A stretch of DNA of 64,000 nt. It comes from Prochlorococcus sp. AG-436-C14 (GTDB lineage: Bacteria > Cyanobacteriota > Cyanobacteriia > PCC-6307 > Cyanobiaceae). Made by a program: the position numbers and the translations under genes. The notes under the pieces are model-generated. The model was not told the DNA's origin. It was given only the letters and a program-made list of their open reading frames with translations, and did no database searches. The stretch covers positions 1 through 64,000 of the forward strand of contig QCPD01000002.1 in the NCBI GenBank assembly GCA_003209755.1, written 5' to 3'. This document shows positions 7,423 to 15,471 of the stretch, piece by piece (position 1 is the stretch's first letter; each line of letters opens with the position of its first letter).

Positions 7423-8715
7423 ATGAATGAAATCAAATGCCCTGAATGTGGAAGTACGATCAGCATCGATGAAGATAATTACTCAAATATTATTAAGCAA
7501 GTAAGAGATCAGGAGTTTGAGAATGAAATGAGAAAAAGGATTGAACTGCTTGAAAAAGATAAACAGAAATCAGTAGATCTTGCTATTCAGAATATTCAAT
7601 TACAAATGCAAGAGGCTGCATTTGTAAATGAAAAAAAAATGCAAGGGCTACAGTCTCAATTAATTGCTGCTCAGGCTGAAAAAACTATGGAGATGAATGA
7701 GATTAAGCATACATTCGAAAAAGAGAGAGACTCACTCACTTATTTATTGGAAAAAACAAGAGAAAAGAATGAATATGAAAAAAAACTTGCAGTTTCAAAC
7801 GCGGTTACTGAATTAAAAGAAGGGTATGAAATAATCAAAAATAATTTAGACAAAGTTGAATTACAAAAGGAATTATCTGAAAGATCTATAAAGATGAGAT
7901 ATGAAATTCAGTTGAAAGAACGCGATGATTTAATTGAGAGACTTCGTGATATGAAAATAAAGTTGTCCACAAAAATGGTTGGTGAGTCGCTTGAGCAACA
8001 TTGCGAAAATGAGTTTAATCGCTTAAGGGCAACAGCTTTCCCCAATGCTTATTTTGAAAAAGATAATGATGCAACTTTTGGTAGCAAAGGTGATTATATA
8101 TTTCGTGATAGTGATAGTGATGGAAATGAAATCGTTTCTATAATGTTTGAAATGAAAAACGAAAATGATAGTACTTCTAACAAGAAGAAAAATGAGGATT
8201 TTCTTAAAGAGTTAAATAAAGATCGCATAGAAAAAAATTGTGAATATGCTGTGTTAGTTTCTTTATTAGAATCTGACAATGACTTATTTAATTCTGGTAT
8301 TGTTGACTTTTCATATAGGTATCCAAAAATGTATGTTGTTCGTCCTCAATGCTTTATTCCAATAATTTCTTTACTAAGAAATACTTCTATTAAGGCGCTT
8401 GAGTATAAATCAGAGTTAGCAGCTATTAAAGAGCAAAATATTGATATCACTAATTTTGAGAATAGCCTTGAGCTATTTAAGGATTCTTTTGGTAAGAATT
8501 ATGCATTAGCTTCAAAACGTTTCGAAACTGCAATTATGGAGATTGATAAATCTATAAATCACTTGCAGAAAACCAAAGATTCCTTACTTGGTGCTGATAG
8601 AAATCTTAGGTTAGCTAATGACAAGGCTCAAGAAGTTTCGGTTAAAAGATTAACTAGAAATAATCCTACCATGAGAGAAAAATTTAACTCAATAAAACAA
8701 AACAAGGCTGCATAA
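7423..8715 (+). CDS. DUF2130 family coiled-coil protein with N-terminal zinc knuckle (430 aa)
   Basis: The protein begins with I-K-C-P-E-C-G (C6, C9), the short zinc-knuckle start seen in DUF2130 proteins, followed by the family phrase [11 protein letters not shown]. Residues about 35-185 form a long charged coiled coil; residues about 190-320 form a globular region with [12 protein letters not shown] and the acidic/lysine pattern G-D-Y-I-F-R-D and M-F-E-M-K, reminiscent of a PD-(D/E)xK-type nuclease core (E-x-K). A further helical segment closes the protein. The coiled coil plus nuclease-like fold recalls RmuC, but activity is inference. The GIY-YIG gene follows 39 bases later. Confidence 0.8.
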   Translation: MNEIKCPECGSTISIDEDNYSNIIKQVRDQEFENEMRKRIELLEKDKQKSVDLAIQNIQLQMQEAAFVNEKKMQGLQSQLIAAQAEKTMEMNEIKHTFEKERDSLTYLLEKTREKNEYEKKLAVSNAVTELKEGYEIIKNNLDKVELQKELSERSIKMRYEIQLKERDDLIERLRDMKIKLSTKMVGESLEQHCENEFNRLRATAFPNAYFEKDNDATFGSKGDYIFRDSDSDGNEIVSIMFEMKNENDSTSNKKKNEDFLKELNKDRIEKNCEYAVLVSLLESDNDLFNSGIVDFSYRYPKMYVVRPQCFIPIISLLRNTSIKALEYKSELAAIKEQNIDITNFENSLELFKDSFGKNYALASKRFETAIMEIDKSINHLQKTKDSLLGADRNLRLANDKAQEVSVKRLTRNNPTMREKFNSIKQNKAA

Positions 8716-8754
8716 TTAATCGTTTATCTTTTACATGTATGATTTTAATTTAAT

Positions 8755-9297
8755 ATGAGTGGATGGCTTTATCTAATAAGAAATAGAGATTTATACAAGA
8801 TTGGAATAACAAAGAATTTAGAAAATAGGATGCGACAACTCAAGCCAGATAATGTTGTTGGTAAATTGTATACTAGAGATTTTCTAAAATTAGAGAGAGA
8901 GTTACATAATCGGTACAAGAAGTTTAGAATCCCTCAAACGGAGTATTTTCGATTAGAAGATAATCATCTTAATGAGATAAAGCAAAGAATATTCAAACTT
9001 GAGTACCCACTTAGTATCTATTTACAGATTTTTATAAAATCTTTATTATTAATAATATTAATATTTTTTCTTTTGTTTTTATTATTATTTTTAAATATTA
9101 ATGATAATAATATTATACTTCTTAAGTCCCTATTATGGATGGAGAGAATTACATTTGGATACTCCTTTATTTCTTTATTCGTTTATTCGGGTAAATATTT
9201 AAGCTTCTTGAATGAATTAAAATATAGATTTTCAAGGTTAATTGTATTTATAATATTTTCATACATCTTTAGGATAGCCTCTGTGTTTTTACAATAA
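8755..9297 (+). CDS. GIY-YIG (T5orf172/MUG113-like) domain fused to membrane segments (180 aa)
   Basis: Residues 3-80 look like the T5orf172/MUG113 branch of the GIY-YIG nuclease superfamily: W-L-Y-L-I-R-N at the first strand, Y-K-I-G-I-T at the second, R-M-R-Q-L, then L-E-R-E-L-H-N-R-Y with the conserved E/H helix and T-E-Y-F-R-L-E. From about residue 88 there are two long hydrophobic regions (about 90-113 and 133-178, probably three or four helices), very unusual for this family and implying a membrane-anchored domain. It follows the DUF2130 gene closely on the same strand, so they may be one operon. Whether it cuts DNA is unknown. Confidence 0.75.
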   Translation: MSGWLYLIRNRDLYKIGITKNLENRMRQLKPDNVVGKLYTRDFLKLERELHNRYKKFRIPQTEYFRLEDNHLNEIKQRIFKLEYPLSIYLQIFIKSLLLIILIFFLLFLLLFLNINDNNIILLKSLLWMERITFGYSFISLFVYSGKYLSFLNELKYRFSRLIVFIIFSYIFRIASVFLQ

Positions 9298-9351
9298 AAA
9301 GTACTTAAATTTTGTGTTAAGAGCAATTCTTAGTGGGTGTTGTGTGATTAT

Positions 9352-9705
9352 CTACCACATATCTTTGCTTGACTGCTCCTCTTGTTGTTGTTTTAGAAGA
9401 CCAAGTCTTCTATCAAATTCAATTTCTTCTGCACTTTTTTGTTCTAATTTATTTTTTTTGTTGCATTTTTCTTTCACTTCAAGAATCTTTTGACTTAAGT
9501 CCTCTGAGAAATGATCCTTAATTTCTTCCCATGCTTCCTTTTCTTCTGCATTACCTACAGTTCCTTTGATTTGATCAATGATAATTTCCTTTACAAATGT
9601 CCTTAGTTCATTTTCAGTCATATTGTTAACTCGACTAGAAATATACATATCTTTAAGAGTGTCTAATTCAGTTTCGCTTAGATCTTTATAAGTGAGTTCT
9701 TCCAT
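9352..9705 (-). CDS. Acidic helical hypothetical protein (117 aa)
   Basis: A 117-residue highly charged, mostly helical soluble protein: opening E-E-L-T-Y-K-D-L-S-E-T-E-L-D-T-L-K, then a core with V-K-E-I-I-I-D-Q-I-K-G-T-V-G-N-A and a glutamine-rich coiled tail (L-L-K-Q-Q-Q-E-E-Q). I believe it is a conserved marine picocyanobacterial hypothetical, but cannot name a function. It converges on the GIY-YIG gene with about 54 bases between the stops. Confidence 0.65.
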   Translation of the reverse strand: MEELTYKDLSETELDTLKDMYISSRVNNMTENELRTFVKEIIIDQIKGTVGNAEEKEAWEEIKDHFSEDLSQKILEVKEKCNKKNKLEQKSAEEIEFDRRLGLLKQQQEEQSSKDMW

Positions 9706-9722
9706 TTTTTTATTCTTAGATA

Positions 9723-9830
9723 CTATTTATACACCTTTTTAGCTTCTATGACCTTTGACTTAGGATTGAATTTCTGTACATTCCTTTTTGCTTCTTTCTC
9801 ATTATTGGCAATAACAAACTTTCGTTGCAA
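9723..9830 (-). CDS. Possible small basic protein (35 aa, TTG start)
   Basis: A 35-codon minus-strand frame starting with TTG: Q-R-K-F-V-I-A-N-N-E-K-E-A-K-R-N then P-K-S-K-V-I-E-A-K-K-V-Y-K. The beta-helix-beta-like alternation and lysine-rich composition look like a real small protein rather than noncoding translation. The start is uncertain because an in-frame stop lies four codons upstream and no ATG is available; it could be the 3' part of a decayed gene. Confidence 0.3.
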   Translation of the reverse strand: MQRKFVIANNEKEAKRNVQKFNPKSKVIEAKKVYK

Positions 9831-9958
9831 ATACCTAGATCGTTAATCATAGAAAACATAAGTCTCTTCATTAATAAATATTTTTTTATTTTATGACAAT
9901 TAATTTAAAAAAAACTATTGTTTGTTCTTATATGTTGAAAGCTTAACCAATGAAGATT

Positions 9959-10210
9959 TTATTTATTATTTTGATCTTTAAATTTATTAACTATGGCATC
10001 TATGAATATTGCTGTAAAGAATAGACTTAATGAGGGAATAAATAATGGATACCAGAGCTTTTGGAATAAATTGTATAAATTGGAGTTACCATTAACACTT
10101 AACGTAAAACTAATGCCTAGAAATATAGAGCCTATAATTAAGATATAGAGATTATAAATAAGTATGTTATCAAGGACTTTTTTCCATGAGCTTTCAGTTG
10201 TTTTATTCAT
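9959..10210 (-). CDS. Two-helix membrane protein (83 aa)
   Basis: An 83-residue protein with two hydrophobic segments, about residues 17-38 and 52-73, separated by a short polar loop (N-G-N-S-N-L-Y) and bounded by a K-rich N- and C-terminus, which predicts both ends in the cytosol. No family recognised. It is followed in the opposite genomic direction by other minus-strand small genes but with spacers large enough for separate promoters. Confidence 0.55.
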   Translation of the reverse strand: MNKTTESSWKKVLDNILIYNLYILIIGSIFLGISFTLSVNGNSNLYNLFQKLWYPLFIPSLSLFFTAIFIDAIVNKFKDQNNK

Positions 10211-10263
10211 TTATTTTTAATAAAGAATGATTATTTTTACTATAAAAAATCTTTTAATATGAA

Positions 10264-10392
10264 TTATGATGTACCTCTGAATGCATAAAGATCGATTCCA
10301 ATTGATTTAAGGTAAAAAGCTCCTCCAATAGCAAGTATGTTGAGGCAAAAAACAAAGGCCCATACTTTCCATGATTGATCTTTTGAGTTCAT
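10264..10392 (-). CDS. Small single-helix membrane protein (42 aa)
   Basis: A 42-codon ORF below usual size limits: polar start N-S-K-D-Q-S-W-K-V-W, one hydrophobic helix (A-F-V-F-C-L-N-I-L-A-I-G-G-A-F-Y-L) and a tail I-D-L-Y-A-F-R-G-T-S. The aromatic-flanked helix is typical of tiny thylakoid or plasma-membrane proteins. No family recognised, but the composition is convincing. Confidence 0.5.
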   Translation of the reverse strand: MNSKDQSWKVWAFVFCLNILAIGGAFYLKSIGIDLYAFRGTS

Positions 10393-10471
10393 ATATTTAG
10401 ATATTAATTATTTATACATCACTTTATGAGATCTATAAATAAATTTTAGCTTTAACTACATTCTAAAAGTA

Positions 10472-10723
10472 TCAACTCAAAGCATCAAGATCCCTTCTGT
10501 AATGTTTTGAGAAAATGACATTAATTTGAGTTGTTTCCCACTCTGTGTCTTCTAGCAGGTCCGAATAATAATTTATGTTTGATGGGAATTTTTTTTCTAA
10601 GGTCCAACCAGCCTCGCTTAAGAAATCTACGTAGTCTTTTGAAAATATGCTCTTATTAATTTTTGAAGGATCAATGGCTGTACCTATTTCGGTTGATAAC
10701 TCTACTTTCGTATGTAGTGACAT
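10472..10723 (-). CDS. Hypothetical protein (83 aa)
   Basis: An 83-residue soluble protein with no membrane helix. It contains F-S-K-D-Y-V-D-F-L-S-E-A-G-W-T-L and D-T-E-W-E-T-T-Q-I-N-V-I-F-S-K, which look like a small alpha/beta domain. I do not recognise a family. It lies just upstream of the K+ channel gene's 3' end and is on the same strand, but the channel is transcribed towards it with about 100 bases between. Confidence 0.5.
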   Translation of the reverse strand: MSLHTKVELSTEIGTAIDPSKINKSIFSKDYVDFLSEAGWTLEKKFPSNINYYSDLLEDTEWETTQINVIFSKHYRRDLDALS

Positions 10724-10822
10724 CTATTAAAGAAACTCTTTAGATGTTCTAATCACTTTTTATTTATGGTGTTAAGTGTTTTTTGTAGTGTTAACCCTCG
10801 CTTGAGGTTTCTCAATGATTAA

Positions 10823-11863
10823 CTATTTGGTTCTTATTAAAACTTCTTTGAAGTGAATTCTAACTTTGTTTAATTGCTCTTGACTTCCAAGGAATATCAA
10901 AATCATACCTGGAGAGATAGATACCATACCTTTAGGATTACCTGATAATTTACCTGATAACTTAGTTGCTAATAGTAGTGCTTCACCTCGTTTCGAGGAG
11001 TCAAATGCTTTTTCTGTTTGACTTTTGAATATTTCAATTTTATTAATATTATCGGTGAGTTTAAATTCCTCTATTTCACAATCTGAGCCTGCAAGTAAAT
11101 CTATAAAATCTACAGCTATGGGCCTTAATGCTGAAGCGGCCATAGTTCTTCCTGCCGCAACATATGGGCTAACTACCGCATCAGCTCCTGCTAGTTTTAA
11201 TTTATTGGCTGCTTCCTCGGACGCTGCCCTGGCGATCAATCTGCAAGTATCATTTAGTGCTTTTGCACTAAGAACTACATATAAATTTGCTGCGTCACTT
11301 GGTAGCGTAACGACTAAGCTGCGACAATTCTTTACTCCTGCTAGTAATAATGATTGGTCCATTGTTGCATCTGCCAAAAGGATGTTGAAACCTTTTTCCT
11401 CAGCTTCAGCTTTTCTTGAAGAGTCTATCTCAATTATCAAGGTAGATATTTTTTCAGACTTTAATTGCTCAGCAATTTCTCTCCCTGTACGTCCAAATCC
11501 ACATATAATTACATGATTTTTCATTCTTCTAATCAATCTCCTTAATCTTAGCTCCTCTAATTTTATGAAATACCCTTTTTCAGACAATTGTATAAACCTT
11601 TGAAGAGTTAATTGAACTACAAATAATCCCCCTCCGATGATTAAAAAGGTTATTATCCGCCCTGCAGCACTTAATACTTCAACTTCACCAAAACCTATTG
11701 TTGTAATTGTTATCAGTACCATCCATAAACAATCTCCCCAATCCCAACCTTCAGTGATCCTATATCCAAAGGCACCGAATAAAAATATAAAAACGAGTAA
11801 TGATATTGGAGGTGCCCAAACTTTTAAATATCTTTTAAATTTATTTGATTTTATCAGAATCAA
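10823..11863 (-). CDS. Potassium channel with RCK (TrkA-N/TrkA-C) domains (346 aa)
   Basis: A two-helix pore protein: first helix about residues 16-34, pore loop and selectivity filter T-T-I-G-F-G-E at 54-60 (in place of the common T-V-G-Y-G-D), second helix about 67-90. Then a Rossmann RCK domain with V-I-I-C-G-F-G-R-T-G (glycine motif 122-127), an acidic strand end L-I-I-E-I-D near 141-146, A-D-A-T near 163, and a C-terminal TrkA-C region. Function: gated K+ flux across the plasma membrane, with nucleotide or ion binding by RCK. The GFGE filter occurs in some prokaryotic channels; selectivity is inferred. A plus-strand open frame inside is a shadow. Confidence 0.88.
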   Translation of the reverse strand: MILIKSNKFKRYLKVWAPPISLLVFIFLFGAFGYRITEGWDWGDCLWMVLITITTIGFGEVEVLSAAGRIITFLIIGGGLFVVQLTLQRFIQLSEKGYFIKLEELRLRRLIRRMKNHVIICGFGRTGREIAEQLKSEKISTLIIEIDSSRKAEAEEKGFNILLADATMDQSLLLAGVKNCRSLVVTLPSDAANLYVVLSAKALNDTCRLIARAASEEAANKLKLAGADAVVSPYVAAGRTMAASALRPIAVDFIDLLAGSDCEIEEFKLTDNINKIEIFKSQTEKAFDSSKRGEALLLATKLSGKLSGNPKGMVSISPGMILIFLGSQEQLNKVRIHFKEVLIRTK

Positions 11864-12019
11864 TTTAATTCTTTAGGCTTAATTTTAATAGTATAGTATT
11901 AATTGAATAAAATATTTATTCGGTTTTAATTTTATAGGTATAAATCTGTTCTTTTATATATTCATGTGTTTTGCATTATTTATAGTATGATCTAACATCA
12001 TTGTTATTAATTATCAAAT

Positions 12020-12241
12020 ATGCAGGCTCTTACATCTGATGACAAAAAGGAATTATGTAAGGAAGCATTTCAAGACATATCAGCAATTCTTGCAGCTTTA
12101 CGAGATCATGGCTTATCCGATTTGGAAATATTTGAGTTTGGCAAGTCACTCATAGATCATTTTGATCCAATTAAAATGGAAAATTTAAAAAAAGAATCAG
12201 ATTATCAAGATGCTTTGTTCAGAGAAGCTAATGATTTATAG
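12020..12241 (+). CDS. Hypothetical protein (73 aa)
   Basis: A 73-residue acidic helical protein: D-D-K-K-E-L-C-K-E-A-F-Q-D-I-S-A-I-L-A-A-L, then D-L-E-I-F-E-F-G-K-S-L-I-D-H-F. No membrane segment, single cysteine. Family not recognised. It diverges from the channel gene. Confidence 0.5.
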   Translation: MQALTSDDKKELCKEAFQDISAILAALRDHGLSDLEIFEFGKSLIDHFDPIKMENLKKESDYQDALFREANDL

Positions 12242-12366
12242 ATATACTATTATTATTTCTATTATTTAGAACTTGATATGCTTCTCGATTATATTTTTCT
12301 TTGTTGTTGATAAACTAAATTAGGTTTATAAAATTCTTCAATTTAGAAAACTTTCATTCATTATTC

Positions 12367-12561
12367 CTACTCAATTTGTTTCTTGTTATTTATTTTTTCA
12401 ATATAGGCAATTATTTCTTTACTCTGATCTACTGTTAATGATGACAGAGGTGATGATGCAGGTATTTTTAGTAGTGTACATGTTGCAATTATCTCTGGCG
12501 AATCAACGCTTAGGGCTTTAGCGAGTTCCTTTACTCTTAATCTTGCAACATTAAAATTCAT
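12367..12561 (-). CDS. Stand-alone IF-2 N-terminal-like domain (64 aa)
   Basis: The 64 residues resemble the small N-terminal domain of translation initiation factor IF-2: R-L-R-V-K-E-L-A-K-A-L-S-V-D-S-P-E-I-I-A-T-C, then L-L-K-I-P-A-S-S-P-L-S-S-L-T and a final helix. In IF-2 this helix-turn-helix-like module precedes the GTPase; here nothing else is attached. It may be a nucleic-acid or ribosome-associated regulator, but function is unknown. No IF-2 gene is nearby, so this is not a fragment of a broken neighbour. Confidence 0.65.
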   Translation of the reverse strand: MNFNVARLRVKELAKALSVDSPEIIATCTLLKIPASSPLSSLTVDQSKEIIAYIEKINNKKQIE

Positions 12562-12646
12562 GTTTTTGATGTTCTTATAAAGATCTATGTGTTTATTTTT
12601 TTATTTTATTGCTATGTGTGGAAATATCACTCTTGAAATTAATTAA

Positions 12647-12844
12647 ATGAATCATGATAATGATTTGAAGTTAACCCTCCGAAATGTTGTCTCATATGCG
12701 GTGCAGCGAATGGAATCTTCATCAGAGGCCAAAGTAAGAAGGTGCATATTTCAAGAATATAAAGAATGGTTAGGAACTTCTATTGATGATTGGGTTTTAG
12801 CATTGCCTAAAGATTGGGGTAAGTCTGATGCAAATTTTTATTAG
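12647..12844 (+). CDS. Hypothetical protein (65 aa)
   Basis: A 65-residue soluble protein with an N-terminal helix (L-R-N-V-V-S-Y-A-V-Q-R-M) and a tryptophan-rich end (Y-K-E-W-L-G-T-S-I-D-D-W-V-L-A-L-P-K-D-W). No family recognised. The amino-acid composition is normal for a coding sequence and contrasts with the low-complexity flanks. Confidence 0.5.
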   Translation: MNHDNDLKLTLRNVVSYAVQRMESSSEAKVRRCIFQEYKEWLGTSIDDWVLALPKDWGKSDANFY

Positions 12845-13294
12845 AATTATTAAAGTTTAAGTTAAAATCCATATCTATTCTTGTCCCGTTAGTCTTAGTG
12901 GATTAATTAAAATACTTTTGAGCACAATCGTTATCTGCTTAGCTAATATCATTATTTTCAAAATAATTTCTTTGAGAGCATAATAGTTAATAATTATTTT
13001 TTAAAGCTTTTGAAATGACATTTCTGGATTACTTAAAGCACATGAACCACTATCATTTATTTACTTTAATGATATAAATAAGCTGTGATTAAAAAGTAAA
13101 TCTTTCAGATAAATATATTATTAGGAGTTTCAACTTTTTATATTAAATAATAATTAAAGATACAATGTTTATAGTTATATAAATAATTTTAATTTATATC
13201 AGTTATTCTATGTTGTTAATTTATTAATATTTAAACTTATAGGTCTTTGCTAAACTAAAGTAATATTTCTATTATTTGAATTTGCTTTTCTTTT
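12845..13294. other. Intergenic region without supported gene
   Basis: About 450 AT-rich bases. A 20-codon plus-strand frame at about 13015 is the longest thing with an ATG and is not called. No hairpin terminator or tRNA was seen. Confidence 0.4.
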
Positions 13295-13510
13295 ATGTCA
13301 TTAGATCAATTAAGAAGATTTTTAAAGGAAATGCAGAATGATGCCTCTTTAAAAGATGAAGTCCTTTCTTCATCAACTGCAGACGACGTTGCTTTGATAG
13401 CCTTAAGGTTAGGTTATGAGTTTTCAGGAGATGAACTGCTACGATTTTCTGGAAAAAAAGTTGGTAGAGTTACAGTACAAAAGAACGATGTGCCAGGAGA
13501 ATATAATTAA
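13295..13510 (+). CDS. Nif11-like domain protein (71 aa)
   Basis: The protein fits the Nif11/nitrile-hydratase-leader pattern: S-L-D-Q-L-R-R-F-L-K-E-M-Q-N-D-A-S-L at the start, then D-D-V-A-L-I-A-L-R-L-G-Y-E-F-S-G-D-E-L at about 29-47. In several bacteria, including low-light Prochlorococcus, such domains serve as leader peptides for lanthipeptides. Here the C-terminus (G-K-K-V-G-R-V-T-V-Q-K-N) has no double-glycine cleavage site and no cysteine, and no modification enzyme is present, so it is probably a stand-alone Nif11 protein, not a prepeptide. Confidence 0.75.
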   Translation: MSLDQLRRFLKEMQNDASLKDEVLSSSTADDVALIALRLGYEFSGDELLRFSGKKVGRVTVQKNDVPGEYN

Positions 13511-13515
13511 ATAGT

Positions 13516-13662
13516 CTATTTTCTTTTTCTTAGCTCATTAACAATTCCATCCCACTTTTTACCGGCTTTTATATAAGTATCTCTTTTTCGTCTATAGATT
13601 AAATAATTAAAAAAGAAAATTGTTAATATAAATATAATTATTATAAAAAAAATAAAATACAT
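13516..13662 (-). CDS. Small single-helix membrane protein (48 aa)
   Basis: A 48-codon ORF convergent with the Nif11-like gene (six bases between stops). The N-terminal half is one hydrophobic helix of about 22 residues rich in I and F, followed by a basic cytosolic tail R-R-K-R-D-T-Y-I-K-A-G-K-K-W-D-G-I-V-N-E-L. The tail is clearly protein-like, so the call is more secure than the length suggests. Family not recognised. Confidence 0.5.
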   Translation of the reverse strand: MYFIFFIIIIFILTIFFFNYLIYRRKRDTYIKAGKKWDGIVNELRKRK

Positions 13663-13834
13663 TTTAATCGATTATAATATTTACATATTATATATATTTT
13701 TTATGACATGTAAAATAATGTTTTATCTCAGATTATTTGTCATTGACCATAAGTGATGATAATCATTTTTAATAATATCATTTTCCCATTTCTATTCATT
13801 ATCAACTAAGATATAATGTAATTATTCTAAATTT

Positions 13835-14167
13835 ATGGATATCACATTAATAGCTATAGCTATTTTCATATTGATTGCTATAGTGTTTCTTTCACTATTT
13901 TTGCTTAAGAGTATTAGTAAAAAATCTTTTATAGCTGAAGATGGTTCTGTTTTTGATACCCAATCTGATCTAGATTTATATATGAAACTGTATGAAAGGA
14001 CAAAGCCATTATTTAGTCCTGATGATGAGAAAGATTCTGATCTGCAAATACTAGGATTTGAAAAAATATTCTTATCTAAACTAACAACAGAAGGTTTTTC
14101 AGATTTAAAAATGCTTCTCAAATATCGTAATCAAATTAAGTCACTATCAGATTTAATTAATACTTAG
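13835..14167 (+). CDS. Membrane-anchored hypothetical protein (110 aa)
   Basis: One N-terminal hydrophobic helix (about residues 4-27), then a soluble domain of about 80 residues with S-F-I-A-E-D-G-S-V-F-D-T-Q-S-D-L-D-L-Y and L-S-K-L-T-T-E-G-F-S-D-L-K-M-L-L. The N-terminal anchor could equally be a signal peptide. The minus-strand open frame across the same bases is serine/lysine low-complexity and judged a shadow. No family recognised. Confidence 0.55.
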   Translation: MDITLIAIAIFILIAIVFLSLFLLKSISKKSFIAEDGSVFDTQSDLDLYMKLYERTKPLFSPDDEKDSDLQILGFEKIFLSKLTTEGFSDLKMLLKYRNQIKSLSDLINT

Positions 14168-14226
14168 ATTAAGTTTGATTTTTTATCGTATCGTGTACTA
14201 ATATTTAAAATAACTATAAAGTCCCT

Positions 14227-14415
14227 ATGACTAACGCTGAAAATACTGAAGAACAACTATCAGAAATGAGAGAGGATGCCTTTGTAAATATTAAAGAAGC
14301 CTGTATGAGACTTCAAGAAAGAACAAAGTGTAGTAACGACGTTGTCATAAAAATGTTAAACCAAGTTTCTCAATTTTATATTACGCAAGATGAAAAAAAA
14401 AATTTAGTTGAGTAA
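14227..14415 (+). CDS. Small I-x3-C-x2-L-x3-T-x-C family protein, copy B (62 aa)
   Basis: A 62-residue soluble protein containing I-K-E-A-C-M-R-L-Q-E-R-T-K-C-S, the same pattern as copies A and C, preceded by an acidic N-terminus and followed by a helix (V-V-I-K-M-L-N-Q-V) and charged tail. It lies 59 bases after a membrane-anchored protein on the same strand and could be co-transcribed. Function unknown; see the family finding. Confidence 0.65.
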   Translation: MTNAENTEEQLSEMREDAFVNIKEACMRLQERTKCSNDVVIKMLNQVSQFYITQDEKKNLVE

Positions 14416-14428
14416 ATCAAATTTTATG

Positions 14429-15163
14429 TTATCCAAAATTATATTTTCTAAATGGTTCAGGAATTATTAAACTTGTACTAGTGTCTTTAAACAAACTAAT
14501 ATCATCAACTGATCCGTGAACTTTGATTAATTTATTTATTATCCCAGTAAATGTAATATCTCCTCCTGTTGTACTTGCCAAGATTGTTTTTGGATTAAAT
14601 AACTTTAATAATTTAGGTAATACAGTTTTACCTTTAATAAATTTACCTGCTATTGGTAATGAAAAATCTATTACCGGCGTTATTAATAAATCTATATTTC
14701 TGGGTTTTATTTTTTTATCAAGAAAACCATGCGGCTCAATATAAATTGAACCCATGCCAGAATCTATAATGTAGCCATTTTCAATATTAGGTACTGATGC
14801 GCCTGTTGTAGCTTGAATATTTAGATCGTTATTTTTATAGATTTCTCCAGGTTTGAGTGTGTGTATATTGGTAAAACCCAATTCACTTACAACTTTGCCT
14901 GCAGCTTTTGAAGCAATTACTGTGATATTTTTATCAACTTTTTTTAGTGTTGGAGGATGTGCATGATCAGGTTGTCCTTGAGTAAGTAATAAGAAATCAA
15001 TATCTATCGGAACCTCTATTTCTTTGCTCAATGTCCCTTTTATTAACCAGTCTCCAGGAGGGAAGGTCAAATCGCCATTCAACCAAGGATCAATTAAAAT
15101 TCTTGCTTGATCCAATTCAATTAGCCATCCATTCGCTCCGTAGTATGTTGCTTTTATTCTCAT
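14429..15163 (-). CDS. Metallo-beta-lactamase-fold protein with altered metal motif (244 aa)
   Basis: The protein has the MBL-fold layout: A-T-Y-Y-G-A-N-G-W-L-I-E at the start, a strand I-L-I-D-P-W-L, then L-L-L-T-Q-G-Q-P-D-H-A-H-P-P-T in the position of the T-H-x-H-x-D-H metal site. The two early histidines are glutamines and only D-H remain, with an extra histidine after. I believe this T-Q-G-x-x-D-H-A-H-P-P form is a known cyanobacterial subgroup related to UlaG-like lactonases. Metal loading and activity are uncertain. Monocistronic, convergent with copy B of the small family. Confidence 0.8.
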   Translation of the reverse strand: MRIKATYYGANGWLIELDQARILIDPWLNGDLTFPPGDWLIKGTLSKEIEVPIDIDFLLLTQGQPDHAHPPTLKKVDKNITVIASKAAGKVVSELGFTNIHTLKPGEIYKNNDLNIQATTGASVPNIENGYIIDSGMGSIYIEPHGFLDKKIKPRNIDLLITPVIDFSLPIAGKFIKGKTVLPKLLKLFNPKTILASTTGGDITFTGIINKLIKVHGSVDDISLFKDTSTSLIIPEPFRKYNFG

Positions 15164-15236
15164 GGTTTTTCTTTTTAATATAACTATTTTGATTTAATAT
15201 GGCGGATAATTAGAGTGTGTTGTTTTATTTTTACTA

Positions 15237-15341
15237 TCAGTATATTACTAATATAAGTAATAATAAAATAAAAATAGATATTATTAGCAATGAAAATGTT
15301 TTAATATATTTTTGAAATTCATACAACCAATCATTTTCCAT
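15237..15341 (-). CDS. Possible membrane peptide (34 aa)
   Basis: A 34-codon ORF in the spacer between two divergent genes: N-terminus E-N-D-W-L-Y-E-F-Q-K-Y-I-K-T-F, then one hydrophobic helix to the end. The polar head with aromatic residues makes it look like a real small membrane protein. Family unknown and the second half is AT-rich, so confidence is limited. Confidence 0.35.
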   Translation of the reverse strand: MENDWLYEFQKYIKTFSLLIISIFILLLLILVIY

Positions 15342-15471
15342 AGTATTGATACTTTTAATAATTATATACTTTAGATTGTTATCTTAGATAATTGTTATAG
15401 TTATATGTCGTATTTTTCATTTCTCGCTTCATAAAATATTTCACTAGTATTATATTATATCTCTAGATATC

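Noticed and set aside
11025-11516. 163-codon plus-strand frame inside the K+ channel gene
   Set aside because: Shadow of the RCK domain on the opposite strand; serine/alanine-rich without motif.
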